This document shows, piece after piece, positions 1 to 11,362 of a DNA stretch of 64,000 nt. Below the pieces are notes generated by a model, which worked only from the letters and a program-made list of their open reading frames with translations, did no database searches and was not told where the DNA came from. Origin of the DNA: Agarophyton chilense (lineage: Eukaryota; Rhodophyta; Florideophyceae; Gracilariales; Gracilariaceae); assembly GCA_030374765.1 (NCBI GenBank), contig JARGXX010000016.1:868001-932000 (forward strand), in the 5' to 3' direction. Within the stretch, counting starts at the first letter, position 1. The number at the start of each line of letters is the position of its first letter. The translations under genes were made by a program, and so were the position numbers.

Positions 1-369
1 TCCATACACATTCACTTTCCAGCACAGTACACCAAGTCTCCTGTAATACACATGTCACGTCTCTTCTCCAAGTACATTCGTTACACCTTGTGAGATGTGT
101 TCATAGTACACCAGCTGGACATATTGAACAGCGTGCACAGTAGTACAAGTAGACCACGTACACACGTGTACCACAGACAAACCCAATAGTGCCATACCAC
201 TTGTACACACCACATTGCATGTGCACATTTGCAGTAGCCAATCACAGCCCGAGTTCACGTTGAGATCAGACTGACACGCATATGCGCTTTTCCAGGGGCA
301 CCCTCCAAAACAGCCCATGCTCCCCTGCACTTTTGTTTTTCAGTGACAGCACAGGGTCAACAGCCAACA
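1..369 (-). repeat. 3' LTR of Copia element A (partial)
   Basis: Nearly identical to 3181-3549 and homologous to 5066-5434 and 10993-11362. The right end is set at the CA dinucleotide at 368-369, where the copies stop matching. About 315 bp of the LTR lies outside the window, judging from the 685-bp complete copy at 2865-3549. No purine tract is seen at 370 onward, unlike in element B, because the deletion that removed pol also removed it. Confidence 0.85.
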
Positions 370-1658
370 GCCATATGCTTGATACCATCCACATTCACAT
401 GAGCCATTCGAGCATGCCATAGTGACAAGTCCGACACAAGTGCGCTGTTTACATCTGTACACTGGTGTGCAGCAGTGCAAAGGTAGTATAGGCCTTTGAC
501 GCGGCGCCCCAAGGCAACCACTTTTGACCCCTTGTATACACATACCTTCTCTTTTTCAAACACTACTTTGCACCCCACATCACAAATCGCCGATACAGAA
601 AGCAAATGGTACCTTAAATTCGGTACATGAACAACTTGCTTCAGCTGGCACTTTCGTTTGGACTCTTCCACAATCAGATCAAGCTCCACACTACCGTGAC
701 CAACAGACTCTAGTTTGGAATCATTACCGATGCTAACGCCAGAAGACACCTTACTATCATATGTTGGGAACATGGATTCGTCAAAAGTCATGTGGGCAGT
801 AGCACCAGAGTCAACAATCCAGTCACTGTTCGTGGCTTTACCAGAGCCAGTAGCAATGAGACATACAAAGTCAGAGTCGTTGCCACCCGTACCTCGCTCA
901 TCGCTGAGCTCAGTATTGACAGTTGGGTGAGCAGCACCGACCTGATTCCTGTTGGCCCTATCACGTTGCTTCTTGAAACAGTTTCTCTGGATATGACCCT
1001 TCTTATGACAATAATGACACTCGATGTTCTTCCATCGCGACTGCCTGCCAACCAAAGCTGCCTCACTTCCACCAGGCTCCTCCTTGGCACGATCGTTCAT
1101 TCGCTGCTCTTCTTGCAGCAGACGACTCTTCACAAACTCTAGAGTGAGTTGACGATCGCCAATCGTGGTATCAATTGCGACAATGAGGTGCTCGAATCTT
1201 TCCGGAAGTCCGCATAGGATGGCCATAGCGATGTCCTCCTCCTCAACAACAACGTCCATACACTTCAGGTCTGATGCCAGATGACGTACACGGTTGATGA
1301 ACTGTAGCATTTTCTCATCATCACGCATCTTGGCAGAGTAGAAGGACCGTCGGGCGTTGATTTTGTTGAGCAGAGTCTTGCGTTGGAACACATCGCAAAT
1401 GGCTTTCCACATATCGGCAGCGTTGTCGGCGTCCCGCACATGATCTAAATGCTCATCACTGAGTGTGAGACCAATAATAGCTCTGGCCTTGGCATCTTTC
1501 TTTTTCCAAGTCGACAGCTCATCTTCGTCAGTGGGTCTAACAGAGTCGAGGTGGCCGTCGAGGTCCTTGAGTGCAAGCAGCAGCTCAATCTTCTGCTTCC
1601 ATACGTGGAAGTTATCCTCAACCAGCTTTTCGATTTTCACCCCACTGAACGAATCCAT
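357..1658 (-). pseudogene. Copia gag-protease polyprotein, truncated before integrase
   Basis: The frame is open from a GTG codon at 1805, but the first ATG is at 1658 and gives a typical Copia gag start (MDSFSGVKIEKLVEDNFHVW). About 433 residues remain. In order: a gag helical domain, a CCHC zinc knuckle (C-x2-C-x4-H-x4-C, in CHYCHKKGHIQRNC) near residue 215, an aspartic protease site DSGATAH near residue 280, and the start of the GAG-pre-integrase region (LWHARMAHVNVDG). The frame then runs into LTR sequence and stops after a few codons. In Copia elements gag builds the particle and the protease cleaves the polyprotein. Both key motifs are intact here, unlike in element B, so this copy may still make particle protein. 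Confidence 0.9.
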
Positions 1659-2864
1659 GTTGTGCAAAGTGTCACAAGAGGCCGAGAGAGATGGCTTGGC
1701 AGCAACAGACAAGTGAACAACAACAACAGACAACAACAACAAAGAAAAAACAACAAACGACAAATAATTCTTCAAGATTGAACAGACAATAGTCTGCGGG
1801 CGCACTGGCAGGGCTTCCTATACCCGCGTCCCTAAAGGTCGGACCCCTGGCCCCCAGAGCTCTTCTGGGTAGATAACGGTTTTCTGCAGTCTACCTCCTC
1901 CCACGTCAAAAGGAGAAGGCGCGTTGCTCCTTACGAGGCTTCCAGAGGATGGTTAATGACCGAAGATATGCCTTCACCAAGTTGACCCTCTCTGGCCTCT
2001 TTCAAGAACTAGCGCGACCTCGAAACCGAAGCCACTACAACACCAAGATACGCTTCTAACGAGGAATCAATGAAGATCGCACGCGGCCTGATCCTGGAAA
2101 GGAGGTCAGCCTTCGAAACGTCGCCTCCCCGCGTACTGCGGATCAAAAGCTCCTTATGGATGCTGTTCACAACAGTCCAAGTGCCCAACCACAAAGGTCG
2201 GGCTCACACACAAAGTCAAACAACCAGCCAAATGCAGTGCGCCACGGCACCCCGTCCACAAATTCACCCGCAAAGTTCAACCCGATCTTTCGACCGTCAC
2301 TGTTATCCGCCCTAAAAGGACCAGTGGGCAACCCGCTTGACAGTACACCTGCTTTGGTTCAAGCCGCCAGGCTAACGTCCCCGAGTACAAGGAATCACCC
2401 AAAGTACCTCGGATCAACCGCTCGTCGCACAGGCAAAGATGCAGACCAAACACACAAACACACACGAACGCTGAGCCAAGAACTCCAGGCCCAGACTTCA
2501 ACAAACACGGTCCTCAACCTCTCAGATCAGAACCCGCAAACACGACGCAGGGATCCACAAAACAACGAAAGAGAGGGAGACCAAACGAAACGGATAGCGA
2601 TCGACAAACACGGGCAACAACGAGCACCCAACCACAATCACGATAAAAACGTCCAACCACTACCACCACAACGCCCTCAGGGAGTAACGCAAGACCGAAA
2701 GAAAATACCAACACCAACCCACGATACGGTCACACACCCGACGAAACGGCTACTACGGCGGAAACGAAGAGAATAGAACAGCGAAACGGGTGAACGGCGG
2801 TGCGGGAGAGCGGCGAGAGACGAACTAGACGGCAGAGGTCAGCGGGGCTGGGCCCATAACCTGA
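1659..2864 (-). other. Long 5' leader of Copia element A
   Basis: About 1.2 kb between the primer site and the gag ATG, nearly identical to 9475-10677 in element B. It holds no sense coding region that I can recognise. On the opposite strand a 206-codon frame (2156-2776) is open and has the same length in element B. A leader this long could carry packaging or translation-control structure; that is inference. Confidence 0.7.
2846..2861 (-). promoter_or_regulatory. Primer binding site, half tRNA-iMet type (element A)
   Basis: The plus strand reads GGCTGGGCCCATAACC, three bases from the LTR edge at 2865. CTGGGCCCATAACC is the anticodon stem-loop part of eukaryotic initiator tRNA, from the 5' arm of the stem through anticodon CAT into the loop. 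The site therefore fits priming by a tRNA-iMet fragment cut in the anticodon loop, as known for Drosophila copia, and not by the tRNA 3' end. Element B has the same site at the same distance. Confidence 0.8.
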
Positions 2865-3549
2865 TGGATAGGGAAAAGCTGAAGGAAAGGTTGAGGGAAT
2901 GAAAAGGAAGTTCGCCAGCTCTGGCTTGGATTTACTTGGAGGCGCTCAAACTTTCACTTATATACTACTTCAAAACGTCAGCTGTCTAGACTCCAACTCA
3001 AAGTAAACCCTAGACTACAAAGCAGGGACACTCAATACTACCAATCATATTCAAGCATGACATTAACCCTAGTCAATGTTCATTGCAGCGCACAACAAGG
3101 CAATATACAGTGCACAGCCCATAATTACACTGACGTGTGCACAAATTCAATATGCCAGCATACACTACTTGCAATCCGCCTCCATACACATTCACTTTCC
3201 AGCACAGTACACCAAGTCTCCTGTAATACACATGTCACGTCTCTTCTCCAAGTACATTCGTTACACCTTGTGAGATGTGTTCATAGTACACCAGCTGGAC
3301 ATATTGAACAGCGTGCACAGTAGTACAAGTAGACCACGTACACACGTGTACCACAGACAAACCCAATAGTGCCATACCACTTGTACACACCACATTGCAT
3401 GTGCACATTTGCAGTAGCCAATCACAGCCCGAGTTCACGTTGAGATCCGACTGACACGCATATGCGCTTTTCCAGGGGCACCCTCCAAAACAGCCCATGC
3501 TCCCCTACACTTTTGTTTTTCAGTGACAGCACAGGGTCAACAGCCAACA
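2865..3549 (-). repeat. 5' LTR of Copia element A
   Basis: 685 bp, TG at 2865-2866 and CA at 3548-3549 on the plus strand. The ends were set by comparison with the element B LTRs and the partial copy at 1-369. It differs from the B LTRs by roughly 15-20 percent by eye, although the adjoining leaders are almost identical. Confidence 0.85.
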
Positions 3550-4750
3550 GGCGTGGTGATGATTATGCCCCATGGCGCCATCGCCTTCGTGCTGCCTGCC
3601 GTGTTAAAGGTGTGTGGAACGTTGTGGAATCCGATTCTAGATATTCAGCAACTACTGAAGCAACATCGGATACCGCTATTGATAGCGCTCGAGTTGTCGC
3701 CAAGCGCGAGAAGGCAGGTCGAATCATAATATGCGCCTTGGGTGATGTGCCACTTCGTGTGGTCATGGGTGTCGACGACGACCCGGCGCGCATGCTCGCA
3801 CTACTTGATGCACGGTATGCGTCCAATCGTACTGTATCCAGAATTGCCCTGCAGACTCAACTATTCCGTATGGGATACAATGGTCAGAATATGTCAGGCT
3901 ATGTGGACCAGTACACGGCGTTATTTGCTCAGTTAGAGCGCATGGGGAAGGATGCGGCAGTACCGGAGTCGCACAAAGCTCCCATGTTACTTGCTTCTAT
4001 TGATCCCAATTGCACACTGGAGTCTACTGCTGCAGCTCTTCGAACCAAGGATATCGCTGAGCTTACATGGGACTACGTGGCCACGACCCTCATAGATGAA
4101 TACAACGCGAAACAGGTGTCTGCAAGGCCGTCTGGACGTAGTTCACGTCGCAAGAAGAAGGGCAGGAAAAAATCTGGTCGACATTCTGAATCGACTAATC
4201 GTACCCGCAGTAGTGCAAACAACGAAGGTGAGCAGTCTGATGGTCACTCCAACATTGAGTCTACTGCTCGTGCACTTGCTGCCGCCTTGAGATCGTCATC
4301 ATCCGATCGTTCTGGATCGAGCAATGGACATCATTGCGACTTCTGTGATCGCAATGGACACACACAAGATCGATGCTTTATGAATCCGGACAACCCGGAC
4401 AACAACTTGCCGCAGAGTATCCTCGATAAACTGTCGCCACAACCCAAGCGAATGGGTGGCAGTAGTGGTAGAAGCGCCTCGAGCAAGTCTTCTGGAAAGT
4501 CTGGAAAAATCGAAATTGCTGGTGCAACTGTGGAAAGGACCACTATAGTTCCGCCGAATGACCTGAGTACCTACGCAGACAGCGGTGCGACAGTACATTG
4601 CTTCCATTCTGTTTGTGCGTTCGTGCCCGGTTCACTTGAACCTTGCGACGAAAGGACAGTGATGCTTGCCGATAACACATCTGTTGTATCTAAACAACGC
4701 GGAGAGGTGATCATTCCTTTGGACAATGCGAACATACGTCTGAGTGATGA
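3550..4750 (+). pseudogene. Gag-protease fragment of a second Copia family
   Basis: Plus-strand open frame, cut on the left by the LTR of element A and on the right by the LTR of element B. The frame happens to stay open into both LTRs (3462-4787), so the ends of the apparent 441-aa protein are not gag. Visible are a UBN2-like gag region (ALLDARYASNRTVSRIALQ), a basic stretch (RSSRRKKKGRKKSGRH), a CCHC knuckle in CDFCDRNGHTQDRC, and the start of an aspartic protease with YADSGATVH. The knuckle and protease differ clearly from those of A and B, so this is another family in the opposite orientation. No start codon and no integrase or RT remain. Confidence 0.8.
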
Positions 4751-5434
4751 TGGAAAGGGAAAGGCTGAAGGAAAGGTTGAGGGATGAAAGGAAAGTTCGC
4801 CAGCTCTGGCTCGGATTTACTTGGAGGCACTCAATCTCTCACTTAAATACAACTCAAAAACGTCAGCCAACTAGACGCCAACCCAGATTAAACCCTAGAC
4901 TACAAAGCAGGGACACCCAATACTACCAATCATATTCAAGAACGACAGTAACCCTAGCCAAAGTTCATTGCAGCACACAACAAGGCAATACAACAGTGCA
5001 CCGCACATCATTACACTGACGTGTGCACAAATTCAATATGCTAGCACACGCTTCTTGCAATCCGCCTCCATACACGTTCACCTTCCAGCACAGTACACCA
5101 AGTCTTCTGTAATACACATGACACGCTCTTCTCCAAGTACATTCGTTACACCTTGTGAGACGTGTACATAGTACACCAGCTGGACATCCTGAACAGCGTG
5201 AACAATAGTACAAGTAGACAACGTATACAGGTGTACTCCAGAAAATCCCAATAGTGCCATACCACTTGTACACACCACATTGCAGGTGCATATTTGCAGT
5301 AGCCAATCACAGTACGAGTCCACGTTGAGGTCCGGCTGTTACGCATATGCGCTTTTCTAGAGGCACCCTCCAAAACAGCCCATGCTCTCCTGCACATTTA
5401 GTTTTCAGTGACAGCATAGGCACTTGCACAAACA
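4751..5434 (-). repeat. 3' LTR of Copia element B
   Basis: 684 bp from TG at 4751 to CA at 5433-5434 on the plus strand. The right edge abuts the polypurine tract. Homologous along its length to 10678-11362. Confidence 0.9.
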
Positions 5435-5444
5435 CCCCCCCTTT
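5435..5444 (-). promoter_or_regulatory. Polypurine tract of element B
   Basis: The minus strand reads AAAGGGGGGG immediately before the LTR start TGTTTGTGC, the usual primer for plus-strand DNA synthesis. It lies about 10 bases after the pol stop codon. Confidence 0.85.
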
Positions 5445-5454
5445 GTCACTGACT

Positions 5455-8193
5455 TCAAAGGTCTAGGGGCATCAAGCCACTCTCACTTCGAAACTTCTCC
5501 AGCTTTAAACGCCCAAGTGGTTTTGTTAGCATGTCGGCAACCTTGTTCCCGGTGGGGCAGTACTGCAACCCAATGGACTTGTCCTGTACAGCCTCTCGCG
5601 TGAAGTGAAAGCGAATGTCAATATGCTTGGTTCCCTTGTTCACAACTCCGTTCCGGGCGAGGTCTATGGAACCCTGATTGTCTACATAGACAGTCGTGGG
5701 TTCTACCAAGAGCTTTACGGACTTGTCCACTTGCAGACCACTTGCGTTGCCGATGCCATTCCACAGTCGCCTCAGCCAGATCGCCTCCTTCGTCCCAGTG
5801 CACAGACTCACATACTCAGCTTCAGCACTGGACAGCGCAACCACTTCCTGTTGGCGAGAGCTCCAAGACAACGGAGCACCACACATCATGAACACAAATC
5901 CACTGGTGGATTTGCGAGAGGAAGTGTCACCGGCCCAGTCCGAGTCAACGTATCCGTACAGCTGAGTATCCGTGCATGAGCCATATGTGAGTCCGAATAA
6001 TCGAGTGCCATTGAGGTACCTCAGCACCCGCTTGACTGCCTTCCAATGAGTCTCTCTAGGTTTCTCGACAAACTTTGCTAACTTGGACACTGCAAATGAA
6101 ATGTCCGGTCGAGTCCCCACAGAAAGATACATCAGGAATCCAATCGCTTGCCTGTATGGTATGCTGGTCAAAGGTTCCTCAATCTGAGTAAGGTCCACAC
6201 CGGAGTCCATGGGAGTGTCCACTGGCTTTGACTGGCACATGCCAAAACGTTCCAGGACCTTGTGCGTGTACGCTGACTGCGTCAGGAACAGCATTTTCTT
6301 GGCTCTGTCACGGTGAATCTCGAAACCGAGAACCATGCGAGCCTCGTTTAGGTCCTTCATGCGTAAACGGTTTGACATCTCAGTTTTCACGTGCTTAATC
6401 GCATCCATACTCGGAGTTGCAATAAGCAGGTCGTCCACATACAGAGCAATGATTACCATGACTCCCAGCTCCACTCCGATGTAAACACACTCGTCTGCGG
6501 CGTTCGGCTTGAGACCCATCTCCCCAACAAGAAACGCATATATCTTTGCGTGCCACTGCCTTGGTGCCTGTCGTAGCCCATAAAGAGCTTTCTTCAGTTT
6601 GCACACCAAGTCCTCGTTTCCGGGTTTAATGAATCCGTCCGGTTGCTCCATGTACACAGTCTCGTCGAGGTCTCCGTTCAAGAATGCAGTCTTCAAATCC
6701 ATCTGGTGTAGGTGATAATCTTTCTCTGCCACAAGCGACAGAATCATCCTCACCGATGTGAACTTGACCACTGGCGCATACGTCTCGGAGAAGTCGACGC
6801 CCTCAATCTGTAGGAAACCACGAGCAACCAGACGAGCCTTGTACCGAACTGTCGGCTCACCGTCAGCACCTGCTTCATACTTCTGCACAAATACCCACTT
6901 GGATGATATCCAGTTGCTGTCTGCTGGTCTAAGCACTAAGTCCCATGTGTCATGCTTCATTAAAGACTCATACTCGCTGCCCATCGCCTTGATCCACGAC
7001 TTGCAATCAAGACGAGACACTGCATTGCTGTACGAGCTAGGAGTGTCATCACTGGCCGTGAGTAGAGCAGTTGGGCGCCACCAGGACGAAGACGGCTTTC
7101 GCACACGAGTAGATTTACGTAATGGCACTGGCTGTGGCACCTCAGGAGCATCTTGTGGAACATCGGTGGATTCTTCAGCACCACTTTCTGGTACCTCATC
7201 CGGAGGTGTGATCGTGCCAGGATCTTGATTATTGGGTTCAACTGGTGGTTGAGAGGCGGAAGTTTGGTCAGATTTGGACTTCACCGAAATTTCAATCTCG
7301 GTATAGTTCTCATCAAAATTATCAGTAGTCTCATCTATGTCATTGTGTTCATCAAACTTCACATCTCTCGACACTACCATCTTTCTCTTCTGCTCATCCC
7401 ACAGCTTGTAGCCATGGGATCCAGCAGTGTACCCAATGAAGATTGCCTCAACAGCACGGTCCTCCAGCTTCTTCAGCTTATGATCTACCACCTTGTACCA
7501 GCACTTGCTCCCAAACACACGCATATTGCTCACATTAGGCTTGTGTCCATGCCACAATTCATATGGTGTCACGGTACTTGGCAATGCCTTGCATGTAACT
7601 CGGTTGCGCACATACGCCGCAACATTCAGTGCTTCTGCCCAGAAGCTTTTGGGGAGTTTCTTGTGACAAAGCATTGACCTGACCAGATCCATGAGTGTGC
7701 GGTTTAACCTTTCGGCCAGCCCGTTCTGCTGCGGATTGTAAGGCATAGTTCGCTGATTTTCAATACCGTGTGACTCAAGTTCTTTTGCAAACTTCTTGGA
7801 AAGGTACTCACCACCATTGTCCGTTCGTAGCGCACGAAATACGCATTCACGGGCAGTGATGGTTTTGACTTGTGTACTAGTTTGGTTTTGAACAAACTTG
7901 AGCCACTTCAAGAACATCTGGAACTCCTCATCCTTGGTCTTGAGCATGTACAGGAAGCAGTACCGACTGTGATCGTTGATGAATGTGACAAAGTAGCGCG
8001 AGCCTCCCAAGGAACCAACCTCCACTGGACCACATATGGCCGAGTGAACGAGGTCCAACAGCTTGGTTTCGCGCTCCCCCCCTTGCTTGGGAGTAGCAGC
8101 GCGGGTAGACTTGCCTACAACACATGAGTCACAAACGTCCAGCTTCTGCGTTACATCCACATTCAGCCCTGACACAACGCCATTGCGAGCCAT
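5455..8193 (-). pseudogene. Copia pol of element B: integrase, RT, RNase H
   Basis: A 912-codon frame starting just after an in-frame TAG (8197-8199) that separates it from gag-protease. In order: the zinc-region cysteines (CDSCVVGK), integrase core, linker, Copia reverse transcriptase with YVDDLLIA, and RNase H with DWAGD, SSAEAEYVSL and YVDNQGSI, ending near VADMLTKPL. The integrase keeps its second acid (RTDNGGEY) and its glutamate (NGLAERLNRTL). The first catalytic aspartate expected in HxDxCGP is alanine here (VHSAICGP), a single-base change that should abolish integration. RT and RNase H look intact and could act in trans. The ATG at 8193 is internal to the original polyprotein. Confidence 0.92.
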
Positions 8194-8196
8194 TTG

Positions 8197-9474
8197 CTAG
8201 ATGCCACCTAAATTCATGTGAGCCATGCGAGCATGATATATCGACAGGTCCGACACAAGTGCACTGTTTACATCACCAAGTTGTGACACTGCAGTGCAGA
8301 GGTAGTACAGGCCTTTGACGCGGCGTCCCTGGACAATCAGAGTAAAGCCCTTGTACACACACACCTTGTGCTTGTCGAACACAACAGTAGCATCCAAGTC
8401 ACAAATTGCAGATACCGACAGCAGGTGGTACCGCAGACTTGGCACGTGCACTACCTTGTTCAGCTTGCACTTGCGCGTGAACCCCTCAACAATCAGATCC
8501 AGTTCAACACAACCTTGGCCATGAGACTCTAACTTGGAATCGTTGCCGATACTCACACCAGGGGACACCTTGCTCTCATACCATTGGAACATGGAGTCGT
8601 CATAAGTCATGTGTGCGGTAGCTCCATAGTCCACAATCCAGTCACTGTTGGTGGCCTTAGAGGTACCGCTGGCAACCAGGCAAACGTACTCAGTGTCTCT
8701 GTCACCCAAACCATGCTCTTCACGGTAAGCATGTTGTACACTTGGGTGGGCACCAGCTTCCTGAGCGTTGTTAGACTCATCAAGTTGCTTTTTGAAACAG
8801 TTCCTTTGGATATGACCTTTCTTATGACAATAATGATACTCGATGTTCTTCCATTGCGACTGCCTGCCAACCAAAGCTGCCTCACTTCCGGACTCCTCTT
8901 TGCCACGATCGTTTATTCGCTGCTCTTCTTGCAGAAAACGACTCTTCACAAACTCTAGCATGAGTTGACGATCGCCAATCGTGGTATCAATTGCCACGAT
9001 GAGGTGCTCGAATCTTTCCGGAAGTCCGCATAGGATGGCCATAGCGATGTCCTCCTCCTCAACAACAACGTCCATACACTTCAGATCCGATGCCAGATGA
9101 CGTACACGGTTGATAAACTGTAGCAGTTTCACATCATCACGCATCTTGGCAGAGTAGAAGGACCGTCGGGCGTTGATTTTGTTGAGCAGAGTCTTGCGTT
9201 GGAACACATCGCAAATGGCTTTCCACATATCGGCAGCGTTGTCGGCGTCCCGCACATGATCTAAATGCTCATCACTGAGTGTGAGACCAATAATAGCTCT
9301 GGCCTTGGCATCTTTCTTTTTCTAAGTCGACAGCTCATCTTCGTCAGTGGGTCTAACAGAGTCGAGGTGACCGTCGAGGTCCTTGAGTGCAAGCAGCAGC
9401 TCAATCTTCTGCTTCCATACGTGGAAGTTATCCTCAACCAGCTTTTCGATTTTCACCCCACTGAACGAATCCAT
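8197..9474 (-). pseudogene. Copia gag-protease of element B with stop codons
   Basis: Starts at the ATG at 9474, matching element A, and is broken by TAG at 9322-9324 where A has tryptophan (LSTWKKKD). It continues in frame to a second TAG at 8197-8199 where A has lysine. The first cysteine of the zinc knuckle is tyrosine (YHYCHKKGH), and the protease serine after the catalytic aspartate is tyrosine (DYGATAH). Upstream of about 8790 it is nearly identical to A; downstream it differs strongly. This looks like a non-functional particle protein joined to a recombined protease. Confidence 0.88.
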
Positions 9475-10677
9475 GTTGTGCAAAGTGTCACAAGAGGCCG
9501 AGAGAGATGGCTTGGCAGCAACAGACAAGTGAACAACAACAACAGACAACGACAAAGTAAAAACAACAAACAACAAATAATTCTTCAAGATTGAACAGAC
9601 AATAGTCTGCGGGCGCACTGGCAGGGCTTCCTATACCCGCGTCCCTAAAGGTCGGACCCCTGGCCCCCAGAGCTCTTCTGGGTAGATAACGGTTTTCTGC
9701 AGTCTACCTCCTCCCACGCCAAAAGGAGAAGGCGCGTTGCTCCCTACGAGGCTTCCAGAGGATGGTTAATGACCGAAGATATGCCTTCACCAAGTTGACC
9801 CTCTCTGGCCTCTTTCAAGAACTAGCGCGACCTCGAAACCGAAGCTACTTCAACACCAAGATACGCTTCTAACGAGGAATCAATGAAGATCGCACGCGGC
9901 CTGATCCTGAAAAGGAGGTCAGCCTTCGAAACGTCGCCTCCCCGCGTACTGCGGATCAAAAGCTCCTTATGGATGCTGTTCACAACAGTCCAAGTGCCCA
10001 ACCACAAAGGTCATGCTCACACACAAAGTCAAACAACCAGCCAAATGCAGTGCGCCACGGCACCCCGTCCACAAATGCACCCGCAAAGTTCAACCAGATC
10101 TTTCGACCGTCACTGTTATCCGCCCTAAAAGGACCAGTGGGCAACCCGCTTGACAGTACACCTGCTTTGGTTCAAGCCGCCAGGCTAACGTCCCCGAGTA
10201 CAAGGAATCACCCAAAGTACCTCGGATCAACCGCTCGTCGCACAGGCAAAGATGCAGACCAAACACACAAACACACACGAACGCTGAGCCAAGAACTCCA
10301 GGCCCAGACTTCAACAAACACGGTCCTCAACCTCTCAGATCAGAACCCGCAAACACGACGCAGGGATCCACAAAACAACGAAAGAGAGGGAGACCAAACG
10401 AAACGGATAGCGATCGACAAACACGGGCAACAACGAGCACCCAACCACAATCACGATAAAAACGTCCAACCACTACCACCACAACGCCCTCAGGGAGGAA
10501 CACAAGACCGAAAGAAAAAACCAACACCAACCCACGATACGGTCACACACCCGACGAAACGGCTACTACGGCGGAAACGAAGAGAATAGAACAGCGAAAC
10601 GGGTGAACGGCGGTGCGGGAGAGCGGCGAGAGACGAACTAGATGGCAGAGGTCAGCGGGGCTGGGCCCATAACCTGT
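9475..10677 (-). other. Long 5' leader of Copia element B
   Basis: Homologous to 1659-2864 with few differences. Contains the same antisense 206-codon frame (9969-10589) and the primer site at its right end. No sense coding region recognised. Confidence 0.7.
10659..10674 (-). promoter_or_regulatory. Primer binding site, half tRNA-iMet type (element B)
   Basis: Same GGCTGGGCCCATAACC sequence as in element A, three bases from the LTR edge at 10678. Complementarity is to the anticodon arm of initiator tRNA. Confidence 0.8.
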
Positions 10678-11362
10678 TGGAAAGGGAAATGCTGAAGGAA
10701 AGGTTGAGGGATGAAAGGAAAGTACGCCAGCTCTGGCTCGGATTTACTTGGAGGCACTCAATCTCTCACTTGTACACAACTCAAAAAACGTCAGCCAACT
10801 AAACGCCAACCCAGAGTAAACCCTAGACTACAAAGCAGGGACACCCAATACTACCAATCATATTCAAGCACAACATTAACCCAAGCCAAAGTTCATTGCA
10901 GCACACAACAAGGCAATGAAACAGTGCACCGCACATCATTACACTGACGTGTGCACAAATTCAATATGCCAGCACACGCTTCTTGCAATCCGCCTCCATA
11001 CACGTTCACCTTCCAGCACAGTACACCAAGTCTTCTGTTATACACATGACACGCTCTTCTCCAAGTACATTCGTTACACCTTGTGAGACGTGTACATTGT
11101 ACACCAGCTGGACATCCTGAACAGCGTGCACAATAGTACAAGTAGACAACATACACACGTGTACTCCAGAAAATCCCAATAGTGCCATACCACTTGTACA
11201 CACCACATTGCAGGTGCATATTTGCAGTAGCCAATCACAGTACGAGTTCACGTTGAGGTCCGGCGTCTACGCATATGCGCTTTTCTAGAGGCACCCTCCA
11301 AAACAGCCCATGCTCTCCTGCACATTTGGTTTTCAGTGACAGTATAGGCACTTGCACCAACA
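10678..11362 (-). repeat. 5' LTR of Copia element B
   Basis: 685 bp from TG at 10678 to CA at 11361-11362 on the plus strand. On the minus strand it starts TGTTGGTGC, the same end as the 3' LTR. Confidence 0.9.

Larger units (their letters stand above)
1..3549 (-). mobile_element. Copia element A, gag-only deletion derivative
   Basis: A minus-strand LTR retrotransposon, read right to left: LTR (2865-3549), primer site, leader of about 1.2 kb, gag-protease frame, then directly the other LTR (1-369, cut by the window edge). Bases 1-369 and 3181-3549 match with only two differences that I see (at 268/3448 and 327/3507), so insertion is recent. No integrase, reverse transcriptase or RNase H lies between the LTRs, so it could move only with enzymes from relatives such as element B. 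The left flank is outside the window, so a target duplication cannot be tested. Confidence 0.85.
4751..11362 (-). mobile_element. Copia element B, full length but disabled
   Basis: Complete minus-strand layout: 5' LTR 10678-11362, half-tRNA primer site, leader, gag, protease, integrase, RT, RNase H, polypurine tract, 3' LTR 4751-5434. The two LTRs differ at about 25 sites by eye (roughly 4 percent), so it is older than element A. The flanking 5-mers (gatga at 4746-4750, ccttg at 11363-11367) do not match, so no target duplication is visible. That is compatible with recombination between elements or decay. The coding region carries two in-frame stops and several lost key residues. Confidence 0.9.

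Noticed and set aside
9969-10589. 206-codon frame in the Copia leader as a host gene
   Set aside because: It lies inside a transposon leader, is antisense and low complexity, and occurs in both copies because the leader is duplicated.
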